DNA of 56,808 nt. Origin: Peronospora farinosa (taxonomy: Eukaryota > Oomycota > Peronosporomycetes > Peronosporales > Peronosporaceae). The notes below the pieces were generated by a model. That model did not search any database. It was not told the DNA's origin and saw nothing but the letters and a program-made list of their open reading frames with translations. The translations under genes were made by a program, and so were the position numbers. This document shows, one piece after another, positions 11,176 to 23,108 of the stretch. The stretch covers positions 1 through 56,808 of the forward strand of contig CANTFK010000302.1 in the NCBI GenBank assembly GCA_947646735.1, written 5' to 3'. How positions within the stretch are numbered: position 1 is the first letter of the stretch; each line of letters starts with the position of its first letter.

Positions 11176-14064
11176 CTAGTGAGGCGTGCTGCCGTATCGA
11201 GGCGTTCTCTTTCGCGAGCGCGTACTATACATTGCACGTGGAGTAGCGTTCGACGCTAGAACGGCTTCTGTGGCATCCACCTTCTCCGTCTTGCACCTTT
11301 GCGAGCGAAGCACGAGGGCAGTGCCGCCAATAACGAGGGCAGCGCCCACAAAAGTAAATGGTCCAGGTATGGTATCAACGCGCATCACGATGCCCTGTGC
11401 TGTGGCAACGATGGGCTCCATTAAACAAACCACCGACACCACAATTGGGTCAAAGTACTTCATCACGCCAATGTAACCCATTGTGCCAATACAATCGCAA
11501 ATGAAGACAAGGTAGACCACCACCACCAGCCGGTTAACGGATGGGGTCAACCACCCAAAAACACCATTATATGGATCGGTTGACAGACTCAGGTCTTGGC
11601 CCGAAATCAGCATGTACACCAGCAGCGTTACGGCCGATGTGGCTGTGAGGCCACATAGAAACACAAGCAGATGCATATGTGGGCGCACCTTTTTGGCCAG
11701 CTTGAAGTAAAGTGCTCCTCCAGCGGCGCCAGCAAGTGCTATAAGGTCTCCAGCCAAAGAAGGCGACACAATGTCGGGGCCTCCCGTGGTCGTGTCCATT
11801 GTAGTAACACCACCGCCAACAACACCTATAGCAGCACCCAAAGCCTCAAGCGGAGCTACGGGCTTCCGCTGGGCAAGCTTCCAAAACACAAGCAGTGTTG
11901 AGTGCGCGTTGTTAAATAGCGTGGCATGGCCGACTGACGTTATTGACAGCGCCAAAACAAACGATCCGAGAAAGAATGCGTACGCTATGCCGGCTGCAAC
12001 AATAGAAGGAACCAGATCCTTCCAATGCAAGTCACCAGGTTCGTCTCGGCCGCGAAAAAGAATCATTAGTGCAAAGGGTAATGTGACCATTGACGTGGCC
12101 ATATTCCGCCAGAAAATACGAATCACGGGTGTAACGACATGATCGACCTCATCCAGAGCAACGCCCACCGACGATATTGTAAATAGGGACGACAGAAGCA
12201 AAATGTAGCCGATGATTGGTGCCTCACGCTTCACCACAACTGTAACTTCAAGATTTTCGTCATATCCCCGTGTGTTCAATGAGATTTGTGTGATATCCGA
12301 TGGCAGAAACGTCGCCGTGTGAAGCGATGCCATTGTTGTCCGTGGAGTCACTAGACTCCCTTCAATAGAGGCTTCATCCTCATCATGATTTAGCTCATGT
12401 TTGCCAGGCACAGCTAGCAAGAACTCGGACAAACCGGCTCCAGGAGGCAAAACGCCAGAAGGATCGCCCGGAGTCATTTCAATCAGGTACGCGCGATGGT
12501 TTGAGTTGACTTCCTCCCCCACCGTCTTGAGAGTTTCGTCATCCATGGGGAAGGACAACACAAAGGGCGACAATTCATCATTTTCAAAAGCGGAGCCCTT
12601 ACTATCCATATACGAACGGGCGGAAAAGGGAGATCGCGCAGAGTAGTTTGATCGCAGTCCTTTCGACCGCGCACTGAACGACAAAAGAGGTCGAGACTCC
12701 GAATCATAAGTATCTCGAGGGGTGGCACCCTCCACACATACATCAATCCCTTCATCTTCATCCTCTGGATAATCCGAATTGCCTACACCCACCACAAAAC
12801 CCTCAAAGAGCTTCGAGTTGTCTGTATTGCCAGCAACACGAAGGGACAAGTCTGGGTTTGACGCTGATACTCCGATAACCACATTTTTCGTAAGTGACGG
12901 GTCTCCAACAGGCGTTGAGGCCAAGAAGACCGTCCAGGGGGACAAGACAGCCGTACCATCGGTGTCTTGCGTATACGCTAACTGCTCTTCCGTTTCGATA
13001 CTAAACCACGTTTCTCCAGCAGTCGGGAGGTAGATGAGCCGGCCTTTGTTTGAATTCTTTTCCTCAGAAAATTTCGAGGTAAAGCTATCGAGCGCTTCAG
13101 CGAGCGAGAAATAACGTTTCTTTTCAGCAAGTGCCTTTAACGCATCGAAAATGTCGGGTGAGCTCAAGAACAGTCCAGCATCGATCCCGTCGTAGATCTC
13201 CAGGTCACGGCCAATGTGCGTCACATGCTGGTGATCTTTATCAATCTTCACCTTAACGGTTGTCCGTGGTAGACCCGTCAACTCGGTAATGTCCGTTTCC
13301 ACAAGCACACACGCGACCGCGTCACCAAGTGGACACGCAGATAGCTTCGACATGACGGACTTATCAAAAATATGGTCAGCAGTATGGATAAGGAACGGCT
13401 CTGGGCCTGGAAAGATGCTCCTGGCTGCCAGGATCGAGCGTGCATGTCCGTCATTATTGTCCCTTCCCAAGTCTAGAAACTCAATATTCATCTTTGTGTA
13501 AAACGGTGTCTGCTTGACTGCAGCCATAATCAGACCACCTGCTGCAGCCACAGAGACCACGACACGTTCTACACCAGCAGCATAGAGCTGCGTGAGAATG
13601 TGACTGATGATCGTCTGGTGTCCCAATTGAATCAGACACTTGGGTCTCTGATTCTCGTCCAGACTACTCGGTCGTACTGCTGCAGTAAGTAAAACTTGAC
13701 GCACTGCTGGGCGTCGTGATAGGGGCGTCACGGACAATGAAGCGGTAGCTGTAGAACGGCCAAGAGACAATGGAGGCAGCAAATTGGAGCGAGAACGATC
13801 ACATTGAGCCTCATGGACGTCCACTGTTACTTGATCTGATGATAAAATGCTGCTGGCATCGTGTCCTACAGTCTCAAACGGGACGTTCCCACCTGCATCG
13901 ACAATCACGCCCTGAATCTCGGAACGTGTCGGATCTGCTTGAAAACCTGAGAGCAACTCCGACTCGGGAATGCACAGCAACTGACTTACACGTTGTAGAT
14001 TAAGTGCATAGACAGCTGTAGGCAATTCAGCCTCGACATCCATTGGTCGACGCTGCACTACCAT
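11176..14064 (-). CDS. Nucleotidyltransferase-like domain fused to EamA/DMT transporter
   Basis: A single uninterrupted exon of 962 residues from an ATG. Residues about 118-360 resemble sugar-phosphate or phospho-alcohol nucleotidyltransferases: a start-like strand RQVLLTAAVRPSS, RPKCLIQLG with Lys142, AGVERVVVSV, the metal-site-like HTADHIF at about 227-233, and EIYDGIDAGLFL near 290-300. The usual GxGxR nucleotide loop is degraded to AAVRPSS. A disordered linker (360-610) holds repeated SARS motifs (SARSKG, YSARSPFSARSY). Residues about 615-925 form ten hydrophobic helices in two EamA repeats (drug/metabolite transporter superfamily). A membrane protein with a cytosolic nucleotide-binding domain is implied. 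Bacterial LicB (DMT choline permease) and LicC (cytidylyltransferase) offer a functional parallel, but that is speculation. Substrate unknown. Confidence 0.8.
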   Translation of the reverse strand: MVVQRRPMDVEAELPTAVYALNLQRVSQLLCIPESELLSGFQADPTRSEIQGVIVDAGGNVPFETVGHDASSILSSDQVTVDVHEAQCDRSRSNLLPPLSLGRSTATASLSVTPLSRRPAVRQVLLTAAVRPSSLDENQRPKCLIQLGHQTIISHILTQLYAAGVERVVVSVAAAGGLIMAAVKQTPFYTKMNIEFLDLGRDNNDGHARSILAARSIFPGPEPFLIHTADHIFDKSVMSKLSACPLGDAVACVLVETDITELTGLPRTTVKVKIDKDHQHVTHIGRDLEIYDGIDAGLFLSSPDIFDALKALAEKKRYFSLAEALDSFTSKFSEEKNSNKGRLIYLPTAGETWFSIETEEQLAYTQDTDGTAVLSPWTVFLASTPVGDPSLTKNVVIGVSASNPDLSLRVAGNTDNSKLFEGFVVGVGNSDYPEDEDEGIDVCVEGATPRDTYDSESRPLLSFSARSKGLRSNYSARSPFSARSYMDSKGSAFENDELSPFVLSFPMDDETLKTVGEEVNSNHRAYLIEMTPGDPSGVLPPGAGLSEFLLAVPGKHELNHDEDEASIEGSLVTPRTTMASLHTATFLPSDITQISLNTRGYDENLEVTVVVKREAPIIGYILLLSSLFTISSVGVALDEVDHVVTPVIRIFWRNMATSMVTLPFALMILFRGRDEPGDLHWKDLVPSIVAAGIAYAFFLGSFVLALSITSVGHATLFNNAHSTLLVFWKLAQRKPVAPLEALGAAIGVVGGGVTTMDTTTGGPDIVSPSLAGDLIALAGAAGGALYFKLAKKVRPHMHLLVFLCGLTATSAVTLLVYMLISGQDLSLSTDPYNGVFGWLTPSVNRLVVVVYLVFICDCIGTMGYIGVMKYFDPIVVSVVCLMEPIVATAQGIVMRVDTIPGPFTFVGAALVIGGTALVLRSQRCKTEKVDATEAVLASNATPRAMYSTRSRKRTPRYGSTPH

Positions 14065-14762
14065 GTTATTGGTCGCTGGTACGTAGAAAGGGAAAGTGAA
14101 GAAATGTAAACACGTGGTTGAGGCAAAGTTGATTTGGAGTGTGTATGGTCTTAATTTTTTTACTCATATTAGCTACAATAAAATGTATGATTTGTTTTTT
14201 TTACAATAATGTTTTTTATGTAACGGCGGATCTTATGAACATTGTTGGATTGGATGAAAACAAACTTTTTCCAAAAATTAGTTTTAGCCAATCGGCATTG
14301 TGCGTTTCTAACTTCATCACCCAAAATCGACTTTCGCCAACAGCTCGCCACGCAGCTCCTCGCCGGCCTTCCGTCACCCCTCGTACCAAGTCTTCTTCGT
14401 CTCTTTGGATAACCTACGCGCGTAGATCTCTGTCTTTGTCTCTCATACGTCTTTTTTCAGTCTTCTGGACTCATTCTAGCCTGAGATTTGTGGCTGGAAA
14501 CCAAGTCGTCCCGTCCTGCCGAGCGTTTAAATGCCCCCAGGGCCGCCATTTACTGCTAAACGGTACGTCTCGACGTCTATCATGCACATCTGTGTGTCTT
14601 TTTCGTCTTCTTATCTTTGGAAGCAGCATGCTTAAGCCTATGTGACTATCCGGCTTAATTATTGGAATAACTTCTTGCTCTCTTGGCTCAATGCATTCTA
14701 AACTTTCTCGTGTCTGCAATGTAGAACCAGTCCTTGCAATAGTCTCTGAGACGTGTTACCGC
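14065..14762. other. Divergent intergenic region, transporter fusion and CCR4 genes
   Basis: About 700 bp lie between two divergent starts. The left part (14150-14290) is AT-rich with poly-T tracts. The right part is pyrimidine-rich (CTTTCTCG-like stretches) and could hold the CCR4 5' UTR, possibly with an intron ending at a CAATGTAG acceptor near 14725. The plus-strand open frame 14139-14645 has no domain and low-complexity composition, so I do not call it a gene. Confidence 0.45.
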
Positions 14763-16903
14763 ATGTTGCCATCGCCCACGATCACACGAGGTCCACGCTC
14801 GCAGTCGCCTCCGAAAGGATGTCTCGTCCATGGAGAGGGCAAGATCTCGCTACGCGTAGATCAGCCGGTAGAAGGCTGCAAAATGATGACGCACGCTTTC
14901 TTCCGTTCTGGAGATGGTGACATTGATGATAACGATGTGGACATGCAGTTTCACTGGTACAGGTCCTCAATGCATCGGGCATGTGCCAACAGCGAGTGCA
15001 CGCGACATACGAGCGATGGCGCTGGCAATGTGCTGTTGCTTGTGGCCAAGATTGAGTGTGTGCAGTGCTGTAGGCTGGGTATCACGCGGGAACACTCGTG
15101 TTTTTGCAGTTCGGACTGCTTTCGCTTGGCCTGGCATAAGCATAAGCAGTTGCATGATACGCAGGCGCTTATGGAGGCTCGCTTAAGGGACGGAGACGAC
15201 CTCCCGTGGAAATCACAGCTTCATAATATGGAGATATTTTGTCCGCTGCCGAAGGAATCGTGGCTCAAGGTGCAGGAAGAAAAGTAGGCCCCTAGCTAGA
15301 TGAAACAGTGTCGTTGACCTGCTGGTCGAGACTGAGTTTCTCACGCGCATGGCACTTTTGTCTTGCAGTCGGTCCTACACGCCTTCCGCTGAGGACGTGG
15401 GTCGCGTGATTCGAGTAGAGTGCAAGGCCACGAAGCGTATCGGTGGCGGCGTGCTGACCAAGACAGTTGACACTGGGATCGTGCTGCCGTGTAAGTGTGT
15501 ACTATATTGCTCTGTTAGGCTAGTTCACTCCTTTCTTGGACTGTGTATGTGCTGAACTGATGCATATGGCTCGACTAAAGTTCCACCCATGCCACCAAGG
15601 CGGCAGATGCTGGCGAACGTGAATGAAGAACGGTTAACGCCACGGATGCGGCAGATTGGCGTCTTCCGTGTACTCACGTACAACGTCCTGGCCGAGATAT
15701 ATGCTACGCGACAGATGTATCCCTACTGCCCCATCTGGGCTTTGAGCTGGTCATTTCGGAGGGAATTGCTGAGGCGCGAGCTTCAATTATACAATGCCGA
15801 CATAATTTGTCTGCAGGAGGTACAGGGCGACCACTACAAGAGTTTCTTTGCTCCGATGATGAGCGAGTGGGGATATGAAGGCTGGTACCTGAAGAAATCG
15901 CGTGAGTCGATGGGACTGGAGGGCAAGGTGGATGGATGTGCTCTGTTCTACAAGCGGAACCGATTCATTCTAAAGGAACGGTACCCGGTCGAGTTCAACA
16001 CACTGGCGAATGACTTCCTGAACCAGGTGCAAAATGAATACGATCTAGACTACCAAGGCCCTTCGATGGCTGCAAGGGAGATGTTTCTGTCTTTGCTCAA
16101 CAAAATGCGGCAACGACTTCAGCGCGACAACGTGGCGCAGATTGCAGTGTTAGAGGTAGTTCCCTCCAACAACGAAACAGTTTCACGGAAATCGCAGTCC
16201 GGACCGTTGCTTTGTATTGCAAACGTGCATATTTTCTCCAATCCCAAGTTTCCCGACGTTAAGATGTGGCAGACAAATATGCTTGCAAAGCAGGTTGGTT
16301 CATGAGAGGTTTAGAACGAATGCTGGACATGTGCTGACGCTTCCTTTTGTTTATTCGTCTTGTTACAGCTTGAGCGAGTGACGTTGAGCAGGAACGTGCC
16401 GACGATACTTTGTGGAGATTTCAATAGCGAGCCTACGAGCGCTGTGTACGATTTCATGACGCGCAACCATGTTCCGTTCGATCACCCGGATATCCAGTAC
16501 CCACCACCTCAATTTGCAAACATTTACGCGTCGCTTGACCTGGAACACAGCATTGGTTTTGCCAGTGCCTATGCTTCAGTGTTCGGTGCGGAACCGGAAT
16601 ACACAAACTATACAGGTATATGAAAAACGCCACTACTTTGGTGAGAAGCGATGTCGAAGTAATTTTTAACGGCCCTGGGCTATGTTGCACTCATTGCCAG
16701 GTCGCTGGACGGGTGTAGTGGACTATGTATGGTATACACCGGAGACGCTGACGCCGTTTGCCGGACTAAAGGTGCATTCGCCTAAAGTGCTCAAGGCATA
16801 TTCGAAGACTGCGCTGCCCAACTGTCAGTTCCTGTCGGACCACGTTCCTCTGTGTCTAGACTTCAGCATTAAGGCGGGAGCCAATAACAATGGAAGATAC
16901 TGA
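14763..16903 (+). CDS. CCR4-type poly(A) deadenylase, five exons
   Basis: Exons 14763-15283, 15369-15490, 15581-16293, 16369-16615 and 16701-16903 join in frame to 601 residues. The C-terminal two thirds is an endonuclease/exonuclease/phosphatase domain: LTYNVLAE (Asn about 249), CLQEVQ (Glu about 294), CGDFNSEP (Asp469, Asn471), VVDYVW (Asp542) and FLSDHVPL (Asp581-His582), so all catalytic positions are present. The WALSW and YCP residues at about 259-270 are typical of CCR4. The N-terminus has a Cys/His cluster (Cys74, 79, 99, 102, 113, 119 and nearby His), then YTPSAEDVG, the arrangement of plant CCR4 proteins, and no leucine-rich repeat. It shortens mRNA poly(A) tails in the CCR4-NOT complex. 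The start could be an in-frame ATG at 14691, 24 codons upstream. Confidence 0.93.
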
Positions 16904-17069
16904 TAGAGGAACTTGTTGTCGATACTTTGAATCTCCGTGTGCAATTGTGTATACAAACCATCCCCACAGTTGACAATCATCAGCACGTCGGACACGTTCT
17001 CACACCAATGTCACCGATTGTCTAGTGCCACATAACGGTGTTTCCACATCGACCATCACTCTCGACAAT

Positions 17070-19221
17070 ATGCAGACGTCGCAAGTGTATGCGATCGACC
17101 GCGTATATCGCGACCTGCAGCCGCAGTTTGTGGCCAAGGACGTGCTCAAGGCGCTGTCTCAGCTGGACACTGTCGTTGGGGATGTATTTAACCGCCTTCT
17201 TCATAAAGTTTCGCAGGAGAAAGACCGTGTGGCTGCCGTAGACGCGCGGATCCAAGTGTGCCAAGCCAAAGTGAACGCTTTGACGGCACGACGTACCAGT
17301 AACAAACCCACGACCGTCTTCTCTACCTCCAAGTATCCAGCACCAAAGAATTTACCTCTGTCTAAGACGCTGTTCTATGACAAGCCGTACGCCGACGCGC
17401 CGCCACTGGTGCCCGATGCAGACGATGACACACACTTTTTACCGGCAGAGCCGCTGCCTCCGGCACAAAGAGGTCAATATATGGCCGAAGTGGTGGAGAT
17501 TTTTGAGAAAGTGAATGAGTATCAGAAGACGCAGCAACCAGAGGCTGATATGGAAAAGGAGGGACTCGGTAGATTGCCTGAGTACATCCCATCAGTCGGC
17601 AGTGTGCTACTGTTTAATTCAGGAGAGAACCCATACCAGAAGGTAAGAAGGGCAAAGAAATATGGAGAAGGGCAGAGAACTAATATTGGCTACTTGATTG
17701 TAGTATACGTCATGGGACAACTTGTTAGGCACGGATTATGAAGAGGAAGAGGAGAAACAAAAAGAGTTGGCCAAGGCACCGCGGACTATCGAGTATGGAG
17801 ACGAACTGGTGCGTGGTTGGTTAGTTGCTGCATTAGTTACTGTCTATTTACTAACGAGAGATATGTTAATGTGGTTGATAGCCGGCAGTTCATGGACTCA
17901 ACTATGAATTCCATCCGTCAATGGGTATTATGCCAGATATGTCGGCAAAATTGCCTACAAACTTACCGCTGGAGAATATTGCTGACTACAAGTACGCACA
18001 AGAGGGCAATACGTCGATCGCGCCTTCGATGTTTCAGGACAAAATACTGCCTGACTTGCCTGCGATCGCGAACTTTGCCGATGGACCTGCAGCTCAAGAG
18101 CCATCGAAGCAAAACTTTCAGGTTGGGCCAGTGGAAAGCGCTCCTCCACCTCCTCCACCAGCGCCCGCCGTGGACTTCAAAACAGGTGATGATGGTGCCC
18201 CGCCCCCACCCCCACCCCCGCCGCCGCCCCCACCACAAAGAGACGAGGAAGATGATGCGGCCCCGCCTCCGCCTCCACCACCCATGAACAGTGAGGACGA
18301 GGACACACCACCACCTCCTCCGCCACAAGAGGTGCACCGAAATGTTCAAAGGACTTGACCACCATGTGTTGACACAAATGTTGTCCCCATTTTTATGTAC
18401 TACAGGACGGACCCCCTACGCCGCCAGCTCCGGAAGAAATAGACAACCAACCACCGGTCACCAGCTTGTTGGATCAGATCCGAAACCCGAAGCTCAAGCT
18501 CCGAAAAGTAGGCGCTGACACGCTTCTCCAAATAATGTTCATGCTCTAACTCTGCTTACGAACAACTGGTAGGTGGGCCCGAGTGAAAACAAGGCCGACC
18601 CTGTTGCGAAGACGGCAGACAACGCTAACAAACCACTGACTATTGCTGAAGAAATGCAGCAACGAATGCTGCGGCGGCAGGCTGCGATTAGTGGCAAGCA
18701 AGACCAGATGGAGCAGAGACGTGAGCGAGAAAAGGCTTCTGCGAAGCCGGTAACAGTACTGACTGCAAAGGAAATGACCACACCGGCTCAGCCACCACCA
18801 CCCCCGCCTCCGTCTGACGGCGGACAGCAATACGGTAAATTGCCTACATTGGCCATGTCAGACGATGGTAGCGATGATGGCCCCGAGCGCTTTGGAGACG
18901 ATGACAAGTCCACTGATGGTGACGACTTCCTGGCACAAATCCGGAACATTAAGAGAAAGCAGGACGAAGGTGGTCTAACTGCTGCTGCTACTTCCAAGCA
19001 GCCGCCATCGCTTTCAAAGACTGAAGAAATCAAGAACCCGGTGGCGAATTTCGAATCGGTACGTGCATCACGCGTTATCTTGTGTGCATGTTGAACTGAG
19101 TTTGGCATATGTGTGCTGAATACCGATCTTTGGGTTGTCTCGTACGTAGCAAATGGTTGGACTACGAAATCGTGACGATTCGCTGAGTCTATCAGAAGCT
19201 TCGGACTGGTCAGATGACTAA
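17070..19221 (+). CDS. WASH1: WASH complex subunit 1, six exons
   Basis: Exons 17070-17642, 17704-17812, 17889-18331, 18406-18507, 18573-19058 and 19150-19221 give 594 residues. The ATG at 17070 aligns with the family's start. The N-terminal WAHD1 domain shows VFSTSKYPAPKN at about 83-94 and LPEYIPSVGSVLLFN near 175-189, both hallmark WASH segments. A proline-rich stretch (about 313-375) is the profilin-binding region. A WH2 motif, LLDQIRNPKLKLRK (396-409), binds actin. A short acidic tail with the Arp2/3-binding Trp (ASDWSDD) ends the protein. WASH nucleates branched actin on endosomes for cargo sorting. A second proline run and an acidic segment follow WH2, longer than in animals. The exon 2 donor at 17813 was chosen by phase and is the least certain junction. 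Confidence 0.92.
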
Positions 19222-20184
19222 GGTGGCGTGAAAATTACACTGCATCTTTCATGCCGGATGTTGAGTTGTCATAAAATCAATCTTGGTAGCACCAACGTTT
19301 GGCCATACTTTTTGCTTTTCGCATTGGTCAATGCGTCGTTGATGTCCATCTTTTGTGTGACCTTACGCTGGCCATTATCGTCGCCTGACTGTTCCCAGAA
19401 CCAACCGCAGTCAAAGAGTCAGGATTTTTTCAAGGCACGTCTGGTAGTCTGTATTGAGACAGATATTCCTGAATAGTATTAGCTTCCATCTGGAAAAAAG
19501 CGTTTGACATCGCGTTTCATCTCTCATCTCTCGTGCTTAGTATCTTCATTTCCCAGCTCAGCTTGCGCCGTGCAATCTACTTCATTGTAAATGCAAGCAG
19601 TTAGAGCTTTTCCACCTGTCATTTGGCAAGTACTTCCTTATTCAACACTTGCCGATCCTGATGCTTGGTGGAGATAACGTGCTTGCAAAATATCTGATGC
19701 GCCATTGAATACGCTAACTACCGAAATTTGTGAGCCGTCTCCTTAACAAAAGTAGCATTGCTCGTGCCAACCGATCAACTTAAGTATCATGGTTTCGTTC
19801 AACATGCACTCTTCCATATCGCGCTCCAGGTATTCCACCTCGATACGCAATTCTTCAATATCCTCTTTGTACTTTCGCACCCGCTGCTTAACGTGGAAAG
19901 AATATTCGAGCTCGAAGCAAACATGCAGCATGTTTCTGTTTTACAAGCTTCGCCTAAGCCCCAGTTCATGTCTTTGTCGGTAAGCTAACTTGTCTCCAAA
20001 GTTGATAATGGGTTGTTGTCGTTCCCATGAAATCTGCATTGTTTTCATCTCCTTAATCCGACGACTTCATCACGCGCTTTCCATCGAAAATATCAACTAT
20101 CCCACAATTTTGTTTTGCCTGCGTACGTGGACATGCCTTGTGTTCGATAAACGAGTATAAACGCTAAGCTCATTGAGTAGTTTA

Positions 20185-21315
20185 GACTGCACGAGCGGCA
20201 AGAACAGCTTTACCGAATATGACCTGGTGTCTAAGGCGACGGTAATTGAGCTTTTAACGTGCTTAGTAGCACAGAAAACATCATTGACATATTATGTCAA
20301 TCGTGCACTCAAAAGTGGCGAGGTAGTTCTCTCGAGCGTTGCCCTCTGACGGACTTGACAAGTTAAGCTTGATGTAATTTGTCATTTACCATTCCCTTCT
20401 TTTCAATTGCTCTTAGGCCTTCATTACATACTCCGAAAGCATTTCTTGCTTAGTCGTGCACGAGAACGATGCCGATCAAAGCGAAAACATTCTTTCGAGC
20501 GGCGAAGTCTTGATAACCCCCAGCCATTGTCGTCTTGACAGCGGATTTGGAGCTTACATTTGCTACAATAGTAGCAGTTTCCATTTGGTCACGGGTGTCT
20601 TCTAGTTTTAACGCACGATGTCGCCGCAAAATTCGCGTTGATTTTTGCAGTGGATGGCTTTAAGGCACGTTAATGGTATCTCTATTCATGTATATCATGA
20701 ATTCTCTTACGAGCGTAGCGAGCAAAGGATATGATACGTGAAGCCATTCGCTCCTTGCATCGCAATTTCATATGATCCATCCCATAGTGAAATGAATTGC
20801 AGCACAATACTACACTTAACGTCGTGCTAAGAAGCCTCGAACAAGTGATTGGATATGTAGCGCTGAAGTGCTCTCGTCGTCAATTAGCAGAACTGGAAGT
20901 TTAACACCAAGCTTAAAACTGATTTGGTGCTGCACTTTGTCCGATGAAGTAAGGCGCATGATTGCAAAGGAGCAAGCTAAGATAGGCTCCAACGCATTTC
21001 AAAACTCACTAAACCCAGAGGACACTTTGTACAGAAGTCATTACGTGACTTTATAGCCTCTTTAAGTGACGCCATGGACAAATTTTCAGTGTCACAGAAG
21101 TCCATAGCAGCGAGTTTTTGCCAGCTTTTTTCGATTTACCGACCGATACAGTAGCGCATCATACCCATGAACTAGTGCTGCAGCCGTACGCAGCTTATGT
21201 GCGAACACTTCTAGACAAACAGCAGTCAGAGGCTTCAGCATGTGCTATACAGCCGAGCAGATGGGCTGCGCTTTCAGATACTGGCAGTAGAGCAGATGAG
21301 AGTCGAGGTTTCTAA
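20185..21315 (+). pseudogene. Possible remnant of an unrecognised multi-exon gene
   Basis: Several plus-strand segments have protein-like composition. One near 20190-20340 contains NSFTEYDLVSKATVIELL. One near 20420-20600 contains SSGEVLITPSHCRLDSGFG. One near 20868-21056 contains DEVRRMIAKEQAKIGSNAF. One near 21118-21315 begins MPAFFDLPTDTVAHHTHE. Stops separate them and I could not join them with good splice sites. I do not recognise a family. They may be exons of a fast-evolving gene, a decayed gene, or chance. Confidence 0.22.
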
Positions 21316-22099
21316 AAAACGGCTCTCACCTGGAGGTATGGCAAAGAAACAGTTGATCGATCATTATCTCCGAATATATATATACTTTGATGCGACTTAG
21401 CTACGATTCCTGTGAACTGTGGAACGAAAAAGTAAATGGAAGGGACCTGTCCTGGTCGGGACTGGAAGCGATGCAGAGAAGTTATCAGTTAAGGCAGTAT
21501 CAGATAAGACAAGTATTGCTGTATACTTTTGATTGCGACGAGGTCCGAGGTGTCGGCGTTCCTCCGACAACACGACGATGATTATGAGCACAACCAAACG
21601 GTCAGCGTCCAAACGAAAGATGGCGACAAGCGACTATCTCGCAACGCTACGAAACAGGGGTTTTATGACCGTAATCAAAATCATATGAACCCTGCGAATA
21701 AAAGTGGAGTGCAGATGCTGAAGGAGCTGCTGAAGCTGTGGAGAAAGACCGGATACAAGTACAGTTTTTTAATAATTGCTCCGTGGTAAAAAGGGTTCTC
21801 ACATTACAGTTTGTCTACCTTCAGCTCGCTCACTTGCGTGCTCCAAGCTGCCCTCGCCCCGTGAGTTTCCTGACCACCCAATCGACTGGTTGCAGTCTTG
21901 ACACCTTGTCTACTCTATCTATCATCATAGTGTTGTCAATCCCAGTATGGACTGACGACACGCAGCAACCTGCTGCGGACTTCCTTCAATGACATATTTA
22001 CCAGATTCTTCTCCTGCAGCTTAAGCAATAACTTCCCAACGCAAGCCAGAGATGGAGCTCGCCGCTTTTAACCTCCAGGCCGTCTCCTCGTTGGAAGGC

Positions 22100-22400
22100 A
22101 GCGTGCAACACTCGAAAGGGAGTGGTCCGCAGGATATCCCAGGGTGTTGGGTGGGGCATCGACAAAATTTAAATCACCCTGCATCAGAGGTGCGGGTCTT
22201 CTCTTCACGGTCTACACCCACTACTTCGCTGAGCACGAGCCTCAAGCCACAAAGAGAGAATTTCCTCTAGGAGGGCGTGCAACCTGTGACGTCCAAAGTA
22301 TCGAGCCAGTAGACGTCATGGTAGATGAATGAGGTGTTGCCACACAGTCAACATCGATTTTTTCCTGCAAATAGACCGTCTGCGCATCAACTCCTCGGGA
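22100..22400 (+). repeat. Diverged dispersed repeat, copy 1
   Basis: This stretch shares a patchy match with 26830-27070 in the same orientation. Both contain a GTCCGCAGGATATCC core followed by AGGGTGTTGG, then a looser stretch around GCGAGCC or ACGAGCC and GAGAGAA, and finally AATAGACCGTCT. The order is the same in both. It is probably an old transposon fragment; no domain is recognisable on either strand. Confidence 0.6.
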
Positions 22401-22754
22401 AAGTATGGTATTGATTACGGTCATGCCCTTTTTTGTGGCGTGGCGCACTGGCAGCGCAAGACTTTCCACACTGTGGAATCGTTTCCCCCTTCGTCACTTC
22501 TCTTCGGATTTGGAGCCAGTACGCGCACGCCATCTCTAGCCTCCACAGCTGCTGCGACAGCTGAGACCAGCACTGGTCTCGTTTGTAATGGCCGTTAAAG
22601 CGGGATGACGTAGCTCCTTAGTATCGCGTGGATTGTGCACCAATGAAAGACGAGAATAGGTCGTTGCTGCAGTAGTATGTACCGCTCTCGGGAGCGTGCC
22701 CCAGCGTCGCACTGTGTCTCATCACCACATCATGTACTTTTTATTGAGAGGAGC

Positions 22755-22793
22755 ATACCGGTATTTTTAATATCTAGAAAATCATACCGGTAT
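22755..22793. repeat. Two copies of palindrome ATACCGGTAT
   Basis: The perfectly self-complementary decamer ATACCGGTAT occurs at 22755-22764 and again at 22784-22793, 29 bp apart. The two copies can pair with themselves or each other. It lies about 320 bp upstream of the Tudor/LW-domain gene. It could be a paired binding site for a dimeric factor or a remnant of an element terminus. Confidence 0.8.
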
Positions 22794-23108
22794 GGCAAAG
22801 TGTTTTTTAGCGTATTTCCCTTTCTCACTTCTTTAAAATATCAAGAGCGCACAAGCGCAGAAACGCTTGTTTGTTTGGAGACTGCGTAGCTTGCTCGACG
22901 CCCACCGGCTGCTCTATAACGCTTTTAACGTCCACTTCTATTACCACTTCGAGTGTTTTAGGTTGCACTGTCTACCGTGTACTTACAAGAAGAGAACGAC
23001 GCTTTTGTTGAGCAAAAATCAGCGTGCACAAGATTTTATAAAGAAAAAATGGTCGGTAGCTGCAGTTTACTGGAAAGCTTGTTTTGTCAGTAGCGAGCGG
23101 CCATCAGT

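Larger units (their letters stand above)
19222..23108. other. Gene-poor region with decayed coding-like pieces
   Basis: Nearly 3.9 kb without a recognisable gene. It contains scattered short open stretches with protein-like composition: a 62-codon minus-strand coiled-coil frame (19743-19931), plus-strand pieces at about 20185-20345 and 20415-20605, and frames 20868-21056 and 21118-21315. None matches a family I know and none extends through plausible splicing. Two segments (about 22100-22400 and a palindrome pair at 22755-22793) are listed separately. It could be a decayed gene, an unrecognised fast-evolving gene, or old transposon debris. Confidence 0.4.

Noticed and set aside
14139..14645. 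168-codon plus-strand frame upstream of the CCR4 gene
   Set aside because: Low-complexity, domainless, AT-rich start; lies in a divergent promoter region.
17008..17030. Upstream start for WASH near 17008 or 17025
   Set aside because: The ATG at 17008 meets a stop after five codons and 17025 is GTG; the ATG at 17070 fits the family start.
17963..18377. Minus-strand Gly/Trp-rich frames opposite the WASH proline region
   Set aside because: Shadows of the polyproline codons of the plus-strand gene.
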